Shown: positions 44,167 to 58,300 of the stretch, one piece after another
Position numbering within the stretch: the first letter of the stretch is position 1
Layout of the letters: each line of letters starts with the position of its first letter
Assembly (NCBI RefSeq): GCF_002078875.1
Contig: NC_034413.1
Location: 58,710,433-58,774,432 of the forward strand
DNA length: 64,000 nt
From: Numida meleagris
Taxonomy: Eukaryota; Chordata; Aves; Galliformes; Numididae
Reading direction: 5' to 3'
Translations under genes and position numbers: made by a program
Notes under the pieces: generated by a model
Database searches by the model: none
Told to the model about the DNA's origin: nothing
The model's input: the letters and a program-made list of their open reading frames with translations, nothing else

Positions 44167-46787
44167 CCCAGAAAAGTGTTTAGAGAATATTCCAGGCATA
44201 ATTCCAAGTCTTATACTAATTATGAGCCAACAAGCAGAGAGAAAACCATGTTCAGCCTATTCTCCTACTCTTCTGAACTCTCAGAGAGCCAGATGAACTT
44301 TACTTTGTGTTTACTTTGTGCTCCCAAAACACATTAGTCAGCAAAACACAACACTCAGCTATACTTTCTATGATCCTAAATGCATCCATCTGGATGCTCA
44401 GCACCACAGTGGAGAATGTCCAACTACAAGCACTTTATCAAAACCACTCATACATAGCTTCCCAGTATCTCTGAGAGGCCAGAAGTACTATTGCAACTCA
44501 TTAAACTTCTTTATAGTCTGATGTGTTACAACACAGTACAGAGAAATGGTAAATAAATAACTGTTGATTTGACACTGCTTTCAACTGCTGAGCAATTCTG
44601 CTTTCCTCAATGTTACAATTAATATCAGTAGTTAATGCCTTAAGAGGAGGAATAGGAAATTCAACTACAATAAACAAATGCAGTCAGTTTCAACTTAAGG
44701 ATATATTCAAACTATAGCACGGCATTGGTTCAGCCGTCCCCTTCTCAGCCTACAATTACACTTCTGTTGGTCAGGACAGTAGGGACATCATTTGTCATCC
44801 TAAGGTAGGCTGGAGTGCAGTGAAATTGGGCCCTTTGAAAAATGCGTCTGTAGCAGAACATTTGTATAGGCAAGACCATGAAATGAAGTGGCTCCGAGCC
44901 AACATGTAAGGAGAAAAACAAGAGAATATAAATGAAAAAAATCATAGAATACTGTACTCAGAAGATGCTCCTATTGTTAGATCCTGAACAGCTTTAAAGG
45001 TCAGAATGACAACAATCTGTCTTCTCTGTGGAGCAGCTTAATCAATTTGCAGCTCTTTTTCCTTCACCCTGTTAAAATGAGTTTACATCGTTAAAACAGA
45101 TCTTCTGCTTAGTTTTTGCTATTTAATTGCTCTCAGGTTCCTGTATATCTCTCTGTACAACTGCAACAAACTGAAGAATATATATACAAGTGTGTATTTA
45201 CATTCCTGCACTGGATAAAGCATGAACTACTCCGTAGCTCTACTGTCACTAACACGGAATATTATTCAGCTCAAGAGGCAATTTTCTGCTCCTGAAACAG
45301 AAGGAAGTACTTGGCTGTAGCTTCACCACAGTAGTGAATACTGGAATGGGCAGAGGTTACAAAACAAAAATAACCATGAAGCAAGCCACAAAGCTTGAAA
45401 GTTTTTAGACACCACACTCCCTACTCTCTGTGAAAGTTCCAGGCATCCTAACCCAGTATAGCTGAAGATGACCTGGCCTCATTTATTGATTTCTTGGCAG
45501 TACTGGAGCAGACCCCTCTTGAGAGGACTCTAGCTGCCACATCACTCTAGCTGCAATTAGTGTATCAAATACTTTTTTAATCTTTTTTTTTTTTTCCCCA
45601 TTGAATCACTCAACAGGATAACAGTCCTGATTTTCCACAGTAATTAATCTCATGTTGATTTCCTCTCATTTTCACCACAACTGAGATGGTTACGTCTAGG
45701 TGTCCTCTCTATGTAGTGGTGAGAGAACCATCATCAGAATGATTCAGCCAACCTACAAGCTTAATGAAATAAGAATCAAGACCTTTACACACAACATATC
45801 TTTCTATGGCAGGTCTTTAATTGCTGCTGATTATAGGGCTGGATCACAACTGTAACAGAATCCCACAAGATCACCACGTACACCATCATTTTTCCTTCCA
45901 ACAGTAAGTCTCCTTAACTGAATGTACCTTACTCAAGACAAGTACAAACTGGTACCAAAATCATAGAGAAGCTTCAGATTTTAGAGACAGTCCCACACTG
46001 AACACAGAAGGAGTCTTTGAAGGGCAAACTACTTATAAAAACATGCAAGAGCTTCTCTCTCCAAATTCTTCTCTCTATACCTATGCATGCCTCCACATAA
46101 GAAGCTTTTCCAATTTATTTCACATTAAGGAACTAAGAAGTATAAGTTACATATTTATGGCTATAACAGTCCTAAAGGTTATGCTTCTTCTCAAATCTGA
46201 AGAGCAGAACAAATGCAAAGATGAACATTACCCTGATGTATGCCTTATTATTAAACAGACTGCAAAAATAATCAGCAATATGCAACCTCTTGTAATGAAA
46301 AGTGCAAATTTTTTCCCCCCTCAACTCAGTGTTTGGCAACACTGGCTCTGCGCTGCTTTTTTTTTCCTCCTCTCATGTGCAGCTGTTCAAGATAAAATGT
46401 AGATGCCCAGAGATTCAGGTAGGATACAGCTCTATCACACTGTAAATTCAGATATACAGAAAGCTGATGTGTCTAAAGGTAACAATTCCCAAACAAAGGA
46501 TGAGGTGCATTTGTCTGAATTTGGGTTTATTTTTTCTTCTATATTGTGACTAAAGGTTTTTAAGCATTTAAGCATACAGCTTTACTGCTAAATAAAATAC
46601 ATAAATGATTCCCAAACAGCTGGTCTACTTAACACTACCATGTAAACATCTGTTCACATTCATGCATGTGGGTAAGTCTATCAACTAGCAAGTCTCTTAG
46701 GCTCAGACTGGTCTTTATCAAATCTTCCTGTCTTCCCAGAAACCACTGGGGTGGAGGCCAATGACAGTGTGAAGGAGGAGGAAAGGG

Positions 46788-46789
<2 letters not shown>

Positions 46790-46818
<29 letters not shown>
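46790..46818. repeat. Poly(T) run, 29 nt
   Basis: An uninterrupted run of T, preceded by a purine-rich stretch (GAAGGAGGAGGAAAGGG). No retroposed sequence is recognisable on either side. Confidence 0.95.
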
Positions 46819-48436
46819 GAGAATCAGTCCAAAATAGAGGACCGATGTTTTCTGTTTTCCACTATTGCTGCTTTAATGGAAATTTTCTCTCCTGTCTCTT
46901 TTGGCTGTTTCCAACTTAATCACTTATTTTAGTAGCTTATTACTTTTTGAAAGTGCTAGAGATCCTGGGCCAGCGCCTGCTGAACTAAATGGGATTCCTG
47001 TCATTGACTTGAATAGAAACAGGATTAGGCCAGCTGTATGCCTCATTAGATACGCAATTCTATAGCACCCTCTAAAATTCTGCTGAACTTTCCCTTTCAA
47101 GCAAATAAAACAGGTAAACTCAAAGGCCATGAAATGTCATGATTACATTTAGACACTTAAACTGAGGTACCTGATGAATTAGCCATCTTCTTGCCAGGCA
47201 TCTTAGAAAACTGCAGCCCCCAGGGGATTTCCCCTGGTCGTTATCACTTATTGCAAAGTCAAAGAGAGAAAGCTAAGGTTATTGTTTTGCCTGTGGAAGC
47301 AAAATATGCTGAGAGAGCATGTTATTCCCCAGACTTTCAGGTTTATTGCATTTCTAATTCACACGTAAGGTCACCATATGTCAAGTGAGTATGTATTGTG
47401 TTACCATAGCTAGTGTCATAATTTTAACACTAATGCTAAATAGTCCTAGACTGGAACAATGCTTTCCTTGAAACAGCATGATTTAGCTCTCATAGCAGAA
47501 GATTGGTCTTCTGATTAAAGATGGAAAATGAAATGTTCTGGTTCCGCTTTCAGGTTTGTCAGACATTGTAAAATCATAAAAGTTAGACAATCCCTGTGGA
47601 GCTTTGTTTTTACACTAGAAAGCCAAAGAACTAAAAACCTTTATTAGACAAAGCTAGTACAGCAACAATTCATTTTCTCTATTGAGAAAGATTAATAAAA
47701 GTATCCACATTTGATGAAATTTAATTTGGCATTTAAAACTACCAAGATGATGTTTGAAATCAGCTTTTTGTGACCTCATATGAATATGCTACGATGACAA
47801 TGTTTCCCTCTGCAAAACACATGAATTTGACCATACAATTGTCATTTCTTGTCACTTGAGCAGTCTTACAGTTAAGCAGCCATAATTGTCCTTTGGGTGT
47901 TATCTTAAATACATTAAGAAAGAAATTGAATGCTTTCACCACATTATAGTTGGGACACTTTTTCAACGCTAATTTCTAAGTCTGTGAATTATTCATAATA
48001 CACTTCAAACAGGCTCTTCTGGATAAGGTAATTGACCTTGTCTGCATGAAGCACCTACTACCTTGCCTTGGGATAATTAAATCTATGATGTGGTCCATTA
48101 TTTAAAGGTAATGTCTTCTCATTAGGTTAGGCAATATATTATCACTCAACTAGTCACCTAATTCTGCATTTAGTGCATTCAGGCTTTTATTGTTTTGTCA
48201 TAGGTTTCACTCATCATACCAACGTCTCACATTAAGTAGTGTGCTACAACAATAGTTATTCAATAAATGGAAGCAGGACTTTGAGGACTAACATTTCAAG
48301 ACCTACATCTGTATTTGCAAGTTCTGTTGGCTGCCCTTTATTTTTGTGGGTGAAAGCAATAAAAAGTACTCAACAACTTTCTGCTTCGGTCTTCACTGGC
48401 AACTGCTTTTCCTTCATCAGTGACACAGACTGAGAT

Positions 48437-49321
48437 CTAGTGCACCCTCAGCAAGTTTATGGATGACACCAAGTTGTGTGGTGCAGACAATATGTCTGAG
48501 GGATGGGATATCATCTAGAGATATCTAGATAGGCTGAGCAGTGGGCCCAGGAGAATCTCATGAGGTTTAACAAATCAGCGAGGTCTTGCAACTGGGTTGC
48601 GGCAACCTCCACTATCAATTCAAGCCAAGGATTAAAGGACTGACCTGAGAAGGACTTGGAAGGTGGATGGCAAGCTGGACATGAGCCAGAATTGTGCCCT
48701 CTCAGCCCAGAAAGCCAGCAGTATCCTGGGCTGCATCAAAAGCAGTGTGGCCAGGAGGTCAGGGATGTGATCCTGCCCCTCTGTTCTGCGCTGGTCAGAT
48801 CTCACCTGGAGTACTGCGTCCAGATGTGGAGTCCTCAGTACAGGAGAGATACGGAGCTATTGGAGCGTGTCCAGAGGAAGGCCACAAAAAGGATTCAAGG
48901 GATGGAACACCTTCCCTATGAGGACAGGCTGAGAGAGCTGAGGCTGTTCAGCCTGGAGAAGAGATGGCTCAGGGGAGACCTGAGAGCAACCTTTCGGTAT
49001 CTACAGGGGGACTATAAGAAAGAAAGAGACAGACTCAGAGCAAATCTGTTGTGATAGGACAGGGAGAAGTGGTTTCAAACTAAAAGAGGGAGATTTAGTT
49101 TGGATACAAGGAGAAAGTTTTTTACGATAAGGGTGGTGATGCACTGGAACAGGTTTCCCATAGGGGTGGTGGATACCTCATCCTTGGAGACATTCAAAGG
49201 TCAGGCTGGACTGGGTTCTGAGCAACCTGACTGAGCTGTAGGTGTCACTGTTCATTGCACAGGAGTTGGACTAGATGACCTTTTCACGTCCCTTCCAACT
49301 CAAATGATTCTGTGATTCTAA
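48437..49321 (+). mobile_element. CR1 LINE, 5'-truncated, about 885 bp
   Basis: Plus-strand CR1 beginning at AGTGCACCCTCAGCAAGTTT and ending with GATTCTGTGATTCTAAG. The longest open piece, 48656-49054, encodes the CR1 ORF2 tail ([55 protein letters not shown]). Upstream the frame is broken (the stretch before 48720 reads in a shifted frame). It is the longest CR1 in the window and is more diverged than the copy at 15815. Confidence 0.93.
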
Positions 49322-52300
49322 GAAAAGTGTGTCTATTCAATAAAATCCACTGTCAAAAAATTTGGATCAAAGTAACATACCACGCGGCGTTAGAAATACA
49401 AATTATTATACTGTTCAGTGAAAACAGGTATGTGCTGTTGAAAAGTACGCTAGAACTCATGTTTAGATTCCCTCTAAATTAGCCCAGGTATTTCTGCAGA
49501 GTTTTATTTTGCTGTATAGAAAAAGCCCATGGGTGGTCTGCTATCGAAGATGCAATGAGCAATGCTGGCTCTTGCACAGGCTAGTTTTGTGGATATATTT
49601 CAGACTTTTCCTTGAACCTGTAACAAATTACCATGACTACATATTCCTTCAAAAGTTGGTTCCTCAGTGAAAATAATTTGAAGCGAATGATCATTTTCAC
49701 ATATCTACTCAACTCTCTCCTGCATTTAAAACACTTTGAAATACTTTAGCAGAATAAAGCAGCATTAAATCTATTTTTGTGACTAATAAAGTCTTCATAA
49801 ATTCTTGTGTGGCGTGATTTCAAGAAGCATCATTTCACTTTCTGGCTCTAAGAGATGGCCAGAAAAGGTGTTATAGGTTATACTGAACCACTCCAGTAAA
49901 CAGACTTAGAGGTGCTCTATCTAAATTATGCAGGATATACCTGTCTATTCTCATACAGGAACACAGTATGGGCTTTTTCAATCCATCAGCGTTTAGTTTC
50001 TGACTGTCAATTTGCATTAACAAGCTCTGGATTGACACGTTCATTTCTCTATGTATCTGAATTTTAGTGTTTCTGCAGTTTACCATTTATTTTATACTAA
50101 AGTGGAATTTCATGAAAGATGCAATAACTAATGAGTTAACTCACCATCTTATTGGCCTAAATCAGTATAATAAATCCAATGGAAATAAACCTGCATATTT
50201 TTGTATCCTTTTAGCTGAATTATTCAATGTTGCAGCTTCTCTCAAGCTGCCCATTAAAAGAAGCTATAATTATGTTAGCTATTCAAAGCTTTTTAATCTT
50301 ATTACACAAACATAGTTCAGCTTACGAACTGTTTATCTTGATTAGATGTTGAGTATTCACTTAAAATTATGAAATTTTATTTTAAAGCAGAAATGAAAAA
50401 GGGCATCAGAAAGATTTCAAGGTGGTAGAGCGAACATTTACACTGAAGACCTTTGGCTAAATTCTTATTTGCACGAATATTCAGGAACAACCTGTTCATG
50501 CCTTGGGAACATTTTTGCAAGCACAAAAATCCAAGTACTGTGGTCCAGGATAATATAAAAAAGTAAAGGATTATGAAAATTATCAAAGCAAAACTGAAAC
50601 GGAATTCTGGAAGGCTAGGAAAGAAATAGCTGCCATTTATCATTTTCCATCAGCTAAAACAAACTGACCAAGGATAGTATTGTTCTAAGCAAGTTTACCA
50701 GCAATTGGTCTGTCTTCTAAATCGTATTTCATAATGGTTGACTGCCTTCAATTGTGTAACCACAGCTGTGTACTATACATTGATAGCTCTTGTCACTATA
50801 ATATGATTATATTTACCCATTAGTTTCTGTTTTTGTGCCACAATCCAGCAACTACAATATTACAATGGGTCTAATGGCCTGTTTCACTTTGTTCATTTAC
50901 CTATTAATTTTGGCAATGGAATATTTCATGGCACATAAATTTCATCTTTTCAAAACATGACAACCTGTAGTACAATATGGTCAGAGAGATTCTGGAGCTT
51001 TGTATAGAAGTAAAATGAATTATCCATGGCAGCATTTCGGAAAGAACATACCTCCCTCTGGAGGCACTGGTTGTAGATAAGGTGATTACTTCAGCAATAA
51101 TAGGATGTAACGATTCACTCAATAAAATTCTGCCTCTATTAAGTAGGTACTTCTAATGTTCAGAGGATTGACTGGTGGCCCTGGCTTGAATCACAGAAGC
51201 CGTAAACAAAATGCAACACTGCATCTCTCTGTCTGAATCCTGAACTTAAATGTGCACTGTGAAGGAATTGAGCTAGAAAGCAGACTGTGCTTTAAAGTTA
51301 GAGTTTCCAAGAAACAAGGCCCACGACAAGCCCCTAAAAAATAGCAGTGCCAAGAGAACCATTCCAGTTCAGCAATAGTGGTTAAAATGGCAAAATAGGC
51401 CAGACTGGCTATCCAGAACCAGAGAAAAAGCCGAAGGGAGCTGAAACAGAACCTACTTTAAGAGACAACAGTTTGTCCTAGAATCCCACCCTCTGCTGTA
51501 ATGTTAGCACTACTTTTGCAAACATCTCTCTACAGAGGCCAACCCCTAAACTCTTCCTACACACCAAAATAGTTGCTTGCATCAGAGCTTGAAATCACAA
51601 TAACAATGGAAAGTAAGCAAATGCTAATATACAGAAAGCCTTCGGTTCAATGGCAAAGGAGTAACCAAAACTATCTCATCTCCTTCCAACTCTGACAGTG
51701 GGTCTTTCACAAAGAAGTTAATTACCGTTAACCACCATTCTTCTTTCTCTCCTAACCTATCTGCGCATATCTACAAATATGCAAATGCACACTTTCACTC
51801 AGTATGTATAGCAATAGGTAATTTTACAAGACTGTTCTGACCATTCAAAACAGCAGGTAAAAGAAAGGTTCTTATTTAAAATAAACCTACAGTGCAACTG
51901 ATGTCACTTTTTCTTCACAGCTTTCTTTCAGATCTCCCTTCATTTTTGAAAACCTTCCTCCATAAGCTTCTAATTCATAAGTAAAACACACCTGTGAGAT
52001 TTGAATTAGGTTCAGTTACAGAAAACTAAGGAGGAGGAGAGGCAGGAATCATCATAATCTTTTCTTTCCCACCAACAAGCGCTACCACCATTTTGATTGC
52101 ATTGAATGACACAGCCTGAACTATAACAACAAAAGAATAAAAAAAGGCTACCGACTGCAGACTAAGCTACTGGGAGCACTTTTCATGCACTATTAATGTT
52201 AATGTACTGGAATCGCTGCTGTAAACTAGCCCTGTCATTTTAAACTTTTTAGGCAGACCAAAGACATAGGGAAAGGGAGACATGGAATTAAACAGATAAA

Positions 52301-55300
52301 GAAAGAGACAGGACATGAAACAGACTGGAAACAATCTGAAAGAAATCTAGCACAGCTACTGCTAGTAGCATGTGTCCTAAGATCTGTGAAAAACAAATGG
52401 CTTAGTTAAGTTTAGGACGTATATTTTGTTAAAGTTCCTGTTCTTATGTTGTGGAAGAGACAGACATTTGTATGTCAGGCATGATGAGAAAATAAGTGCA
52501 TTTCATTTTAGCTCAAATTAGTATTTTCTCCTAGCACTATGACACTTAGAGACAGAAGGATCAGTACAGTACACTCTAACCCTGTTGATTCTATTGGGCT
52601 ATAAATATGAATCTTAACCTGTTTCTCTTGAGAAGCCATGATTGTTAAGCTAACTCTTCCTCAATTCACTGCACACGTTCTCAGGCCAGTTTCTCTTTTC
52701 TCAAAACATCTATGAAAAAGAAAGACAAGCCTGTCCATATGGCACCCAAGCGTCATATAGAAAGTAGCCCTGCGGTTACTCACACCTATCCCTTTAGAAT
52801 CAAACAAAATATAAATTTGGCCTAGGAAAAAAAGAGGAATAAAACTGGAATCTTGACAGATTCTTGAAACTATTTCAAGGGCTAAACTACAGAATCATTG
52901 GTTTCTCTCCTTACCCAGCAGAATACACCAAACACCCAACTACCACCCACACAAAACAAATGTACTACTCAGGGACTATGTGCTTTTCCTGCCCTAACAG
53001 CACAAGGAAAAGGCATAAAAGGTGTCTATGTAGGTCTTACACTTCGAGTGCAAGACTTCAGAGTTGTAGATTTGGTGGGAACCATTCTTTTTATGGTTCT
53101 TTCTAATGCTTGGACAAACTTTGCCATTTGTTTTGAAGTGGTAATTTCAAATAGATTTAATTGCTCAAACTGATTTCAGGAGAAGCCATCATCAGCAGAA
53201 GTCTCATGCCTCATTTTTCCTCTCTGTTAAACGAGGTAAGAAAACTACTTTTAGAGGAGAACTGCATATAGATTAATTGGTTGACCTTTATAAATGCTAA
53301 TGTTAAAAAAAAAGTTTTCTTCTGGGACTTTTGAATTCTCCTCTTGATAGCAAAGGAAGAAGGCTCTTGATGTTGGCTTTGAGACCTGGACAGCTTGGGA
53401 AGGAACACACCCCTTGCCTAAATCAGTTCCCTTTAAAGTCTGAGTCTTCCTCCTATCAAAGGGGCTTGGAACACATTCAGGCTTGAAAGATTTTTTGTTT
53501 TGTTCTCCATCTTTCTGGCCCAGCAGACATAAAAAAATTACTCCAAGGAAAATTTTGAAAGGGCTGTTTTCTTTCTATTCACCACATCTTACAGCTACTT
53601 ATCAAGTCTGATCCACCCCCAGCATACACATCAGTCTGGCTTGGGGGGAAGTAAACAATTCTCGATTGCTTTTAGAAGCTTCTTGGGAACACAATTTCTT
53701 TTCTTAAAGGTCTGGATATGTTTGTTCCTACCCTCAAAGATTATTTTTTTTTTTTAGGGTGGAGGGTTGTTTCTGTTTTTTTTCTTTTACAAGAAAGAAA
53801 CTGACACTTTGAAGGACTATTTTAATGCTCCTCTTAACACGAGATGGTTCACAAAAGCAAAACATTGAACTAAATATACTCTTAGGGAAGGCTCATGTTC
53901 TGTTGCTGTTAGAACACTAAACATAAAGTAATCTGAAAATACAGCATTCAGCTGGTCCTCATTGTTTCTTTTCCTCTGTCTCTGCCTTCACAGTTAAAAA
54001 AAAAACAAAAAACCCACAACATTTCTAATAGGCTATCTTCATACAGTAAAGAGGGTAAAATTCCTTTAATTAAAATTTACAGGCAATGGATCTGAGTCTA
54101 ACTCAACTTAGAGAGACTAAAAACTTGATTCCTTTTTCAGGATGCAAACATTTTCCTTTTTCCTAGTGACATTATACAATTAAATGATGCAACTATGGGC
54201 TCTGTCCCATTCACTTGTTCCATCACATCTGACTTTCATTAAGTGCCTTGCTTTGCACATACTTTTTTTTCCCCCAGATCTAGAACAGGAGTCAAATGAA
54301 CCCCAAACATCCATAAAACAGAGATTACAACACAAGATGCTTTCCTATCCTTAAAGATAACATGAATAGAAATGTAAATTATTTCTTTACTCATATGGCA
54401 TCAAGGCAGCTGTGAACACTTCCATTGCTATAATTTACATTTTCCATGCTCCAGAATTGGAAATGTCTCACATAAACACACGCACCTCAGGCCAAATTTG
54501 AAGGGGAAATTAGTTTAACGTCAGTAAGAATCTTTCAGTCGAATGGAGCCCAGGATGCTCAAAGTAGGACAGTGGAATGAAGCAGACAAATGAAAGTGTG
54601 ATTAGAACACACTCCCTGCTGTGTCTCTAATAAGGGAGAAGGCACACTTTTCTGCACAGGCAGAGCAGTACTGCTTTCTGTTTTGAACAGTGGACAGGTT
54701 GCTGTCATAGCTAATGAGCTGTTATTATAACAAACAATAGATCAGCTGTTTTTCTAATTACCAGTATTTATTTATTGTTAACATTATGCGGAGTCCTGCA
54801 AATTAAAAAAGACTATCACTGCTCATGATTAGGGAATGCTGCCTGGAACAGTCTGAAAAAATTGTGTATTTCTTTCTTTCTTCAAATTCTGTGTGCAAAA
54901 AACTTACGTGACTGTGTCCATCAAATCTGAGGAATCATTATAACATATTTGGTTCTGGTATACTTGTGTATCCCATAAAACTACTGATTTCTAAAACCTT
55001 CTTTTTACTGAAGGTTTCCTCATTACTGAGCTATAAGCAATTCTATCATCCCATATGTTTCACAGGCTGAGCAAAAGATACATTCAACTTAATTCCAAAT
55101 CAGAGGTTCTTTGGGAACAGAAGTCCCATCCTAGTGGAGTACAGAGTTTAAGCAAACATGTCTTAACAGCACCAGTTCACAACACTGACTTCCTTACAGC
55201 ACTGCCAATAGCAGCTCACAAAATGATTTCCAGATTACAAGCTCCAAGTATGCTGTCAAGGTTTACACTTCATTTAACTGCTCTATATAACTTCATTAAT

Positions 55301-58300
55301 ATCCCTGTTACAAGCTTCACATGTATTGGAAGAGGTACTTTCCATGTCAGTAAAGCACAGCAGCTCTATTCAATTTGGACTGGCAAAGTTGTTTTCCAGC
55401 TAAAGAGTAACAGGTCTCTCATAAACAAATAGAAACGTAACTTCAGAATTGCTCCTTAAATGAGGGGGGAGAGAGAGATTTGCAACAGAAATATTCAGTG
55501 GCAGCAGAAGTATGAAGGACACGTTCCACATAAATAAATAGTATTTACCCATACAAGCTCCTTCACCTTTCTAGCAGTCACCACTTCGAGAAGCATTTTT
55601 TGAATTCACCTGACATACCATGCCTAAAGCAAACACAGATAATGGTGAAGAGACCTGTGCCCTTCCAGTGTCATTCCAGAAGCATATCATGCAGCATCAA
55701 GCTGTCCTCTCCTGCAGCTAGGTTCAAGAAGAGAGTGCATTTTCCTTCCATTGGGTCAGAAGTCACCCAGTGCACACCTGCAGCAAGGATTTCTTCCCAT
55801 GTCTTTCTCATTGCTTGGCCTCTTTGCTGCATTGCAGTCTCAGAAAAGACCAATGGGACTAGAGCAGAAGTAATCCAAGCAGTTGGCATTCTTTCCTTGG
55901 CAGATATAGCAATATTTGTTTATTGTCACTCAGGAGGGACTGTGCATGGGGAGGGAGGCAGAAGGTCAGAAATCAGGATAATGATATTCCATTACTCACA
56001 GGTGCATGAATACTAAATGTCAAGTTACCTTGCCCATGCAGCAGGTTTTTTATTCTTGTTAGACCACCTGCATACTACTAACAATATAGCATCTCTCAAA
56101 GCGGCCTCTAAATCAGCCTCCATAAGTAAGAGGGCTGACAAAAACCCATGTTAAATTACTACAGCAAACTTCGTTCAAAGTCTCTAAACACAGCAATTAA
56201 TCTGAACTGCCACATCGAAGAGGAGAGACAAGGTGTGGTGGTGAAAACACAGAAGGCAACTCAATTACTCTGAAGAAGAGGATCCTAATTAACCAGGAAT
56301 AACCACATCATGCAATCTAGACCTGCCATATAACCAACACTCTTTAATATGAACCACTTCTTGAGGGCAGACTAGGGGTTATGTATAACTGTATAACTCA
56401 GGGTTATGTACAATAACAAATCATCTTCTGGTAACGCATTAACAACTTAAAGTACCAGGAATGATGGAATGGCATATTTGAAAGACACAAAGTAATAGCT
56501 ACTGCTTGCTATGGAAGTACCACCGATGTGTCTCAACAACGAGAATCAACTCTAAACTGAAGTCTAAACTCAGAGAACTTAGGACACACTTCTTGCTACT
56601 GGGTTTTCCTCCAGTAAGAGAGGTACAAAACACAAATGCAGTAGGACAGAGGTAAGGAAGAACAGTCATGTCTGTCACAAAGGGGTCACAGAGCTGGAGA
56701 CCACATATTGCACACCTCAGTGCTGAGACAGGGAAGAAGTTCAGGGAAGAGGTGTGTATTTTAGGATGGACATTTGAAATCCAAGCTTGAAGCAACATAG
56801 TTTGAGAATTGTACTGGAAAGAGATTAAAAAAAAAAAGGAAGAAGGCAAAAGAAAAAAAAGACATTCCTGTTTCTTTGATTTTGCTCTAGGACTGATCTT
56901 TTCTCAGTCTCTGCCTACACAAATATGCTATGAATTTGACAGACTGTCAGCCATGTATATGTATTGTAAACCAAGCCATCCTGCCACTGATACAGCTATC
57001 ACTGTGTTAAATCCTTGATATGATGGATGTGTGGTCGCTTTGCAAATGTTAAGCCTTTGAGTGCTCCCCTAAGAATGTACTGCTTTTAGAAACCTGAAAA
57101 TTCAGTCATAGGTGAGGGTTAATGCTGTTCGGCTAATGAACTGTTTTCATACCTTCAAACATCTTGTCTGCTAACAGCATAATTAAACGTGCACACACAC
57201 ACCTATTCTTGTTCACGTACTCTTGTCCTAAGTTATTACTTGAGATGCTCCTCAAGGAAAGGAAATCAGAGCTCTAGGACCTAAATCTCTCTTCAAATTC
57301 CAAGCATATGGACAGCACATACAGAAGTAGCGAAGATTCCTGCCCTCACCCCTCCTTCTCCTACTACCTCATCCTGGTCCTCAGCAGACAGTGTGTGCTT
57401 CAAAGGACGATGCGGTGGTAAAATCTCCAGTCTCCTGTTAAGTGTGGATAACTTTCCTAATTAATGCCAACTGTCATACTTGCTCTTGTTATGTGGGTGT
57501 CTCACCAACAGGCATGGAGAATTCACAAGAGAATTGCAATTACTGGTCATAAATTGAAAGTTTCATTTGCCAGCAACGTGAAAGCCAGCTTTGATGAACA
57601 GACATCTATTCTGACATTCAAAAACCTCCTGAAAATCTAGCTGATAGCAGAGATGTACAAAAACACAGTTCATAGGAATTTAATTTTAGTTTTCAAAGAC
57701 ATGTTTGCAGCTAAGCCATACTATGACAGTGAGAACTGATAAGGCTGTTTCAGACAGCAGGAGGTGGAGATGAGTAAACTCCTTTGCCAACTGCCAGATT
57801 GCGTGTCTGACACATTGCAGATGTAAATCCAAGTAACTCAATGGGGAGACTACGCTGAATTACACCCGCTGAGGAGGTGCCTATGCCTTCAAGGCAAGAG
57901 GTAGTAAAAAGAACAGAAAGACAAATTCCCTGATATAAACTGGAACAATCTTACGCAAGCCAGAAACCTCCCTTGGTTTCTCTCTAAGGCTGCCCAGAGT
58001 ACTTGTGCCTTTGCCTAGGCGCATTAATTCTTTCATTTTTTTCCCCCCACGTGAAAGCTGTGAAAGCCAAAGTTACTATGTAACAGCATGAATCTTTGTT
58101 GCAGAGTGAAGTCAAGGAAGAAAAAGAAAAGAGAAATCTCTTCATTGCTTCTCTGTGAAGCATGATAGTGTTTAGATCCTGAAGGCAAGGATTTGGGGTT
58201 TTGTTGCTACCAGCTGAGATATCCTAATCATATATTCCATCTGCTAGGAAAAAAAAAAAAGAAAAATAAATGAGAACAAAATTCCACAGTAGATGAAGCG

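Noticed and set aside
43899..44337. Lysine/arginine/glutamate-rich and Leu/Phe/Ser-rich open frames
   Set aside because: They are translations of the GAGAA microsatellite and contain the unresolved base.
48656..49054. 132-codon plus-strand frame as a host gene
   Set aside because: It is the CR1 ORF2 tail inside a truncated CR1 copy.
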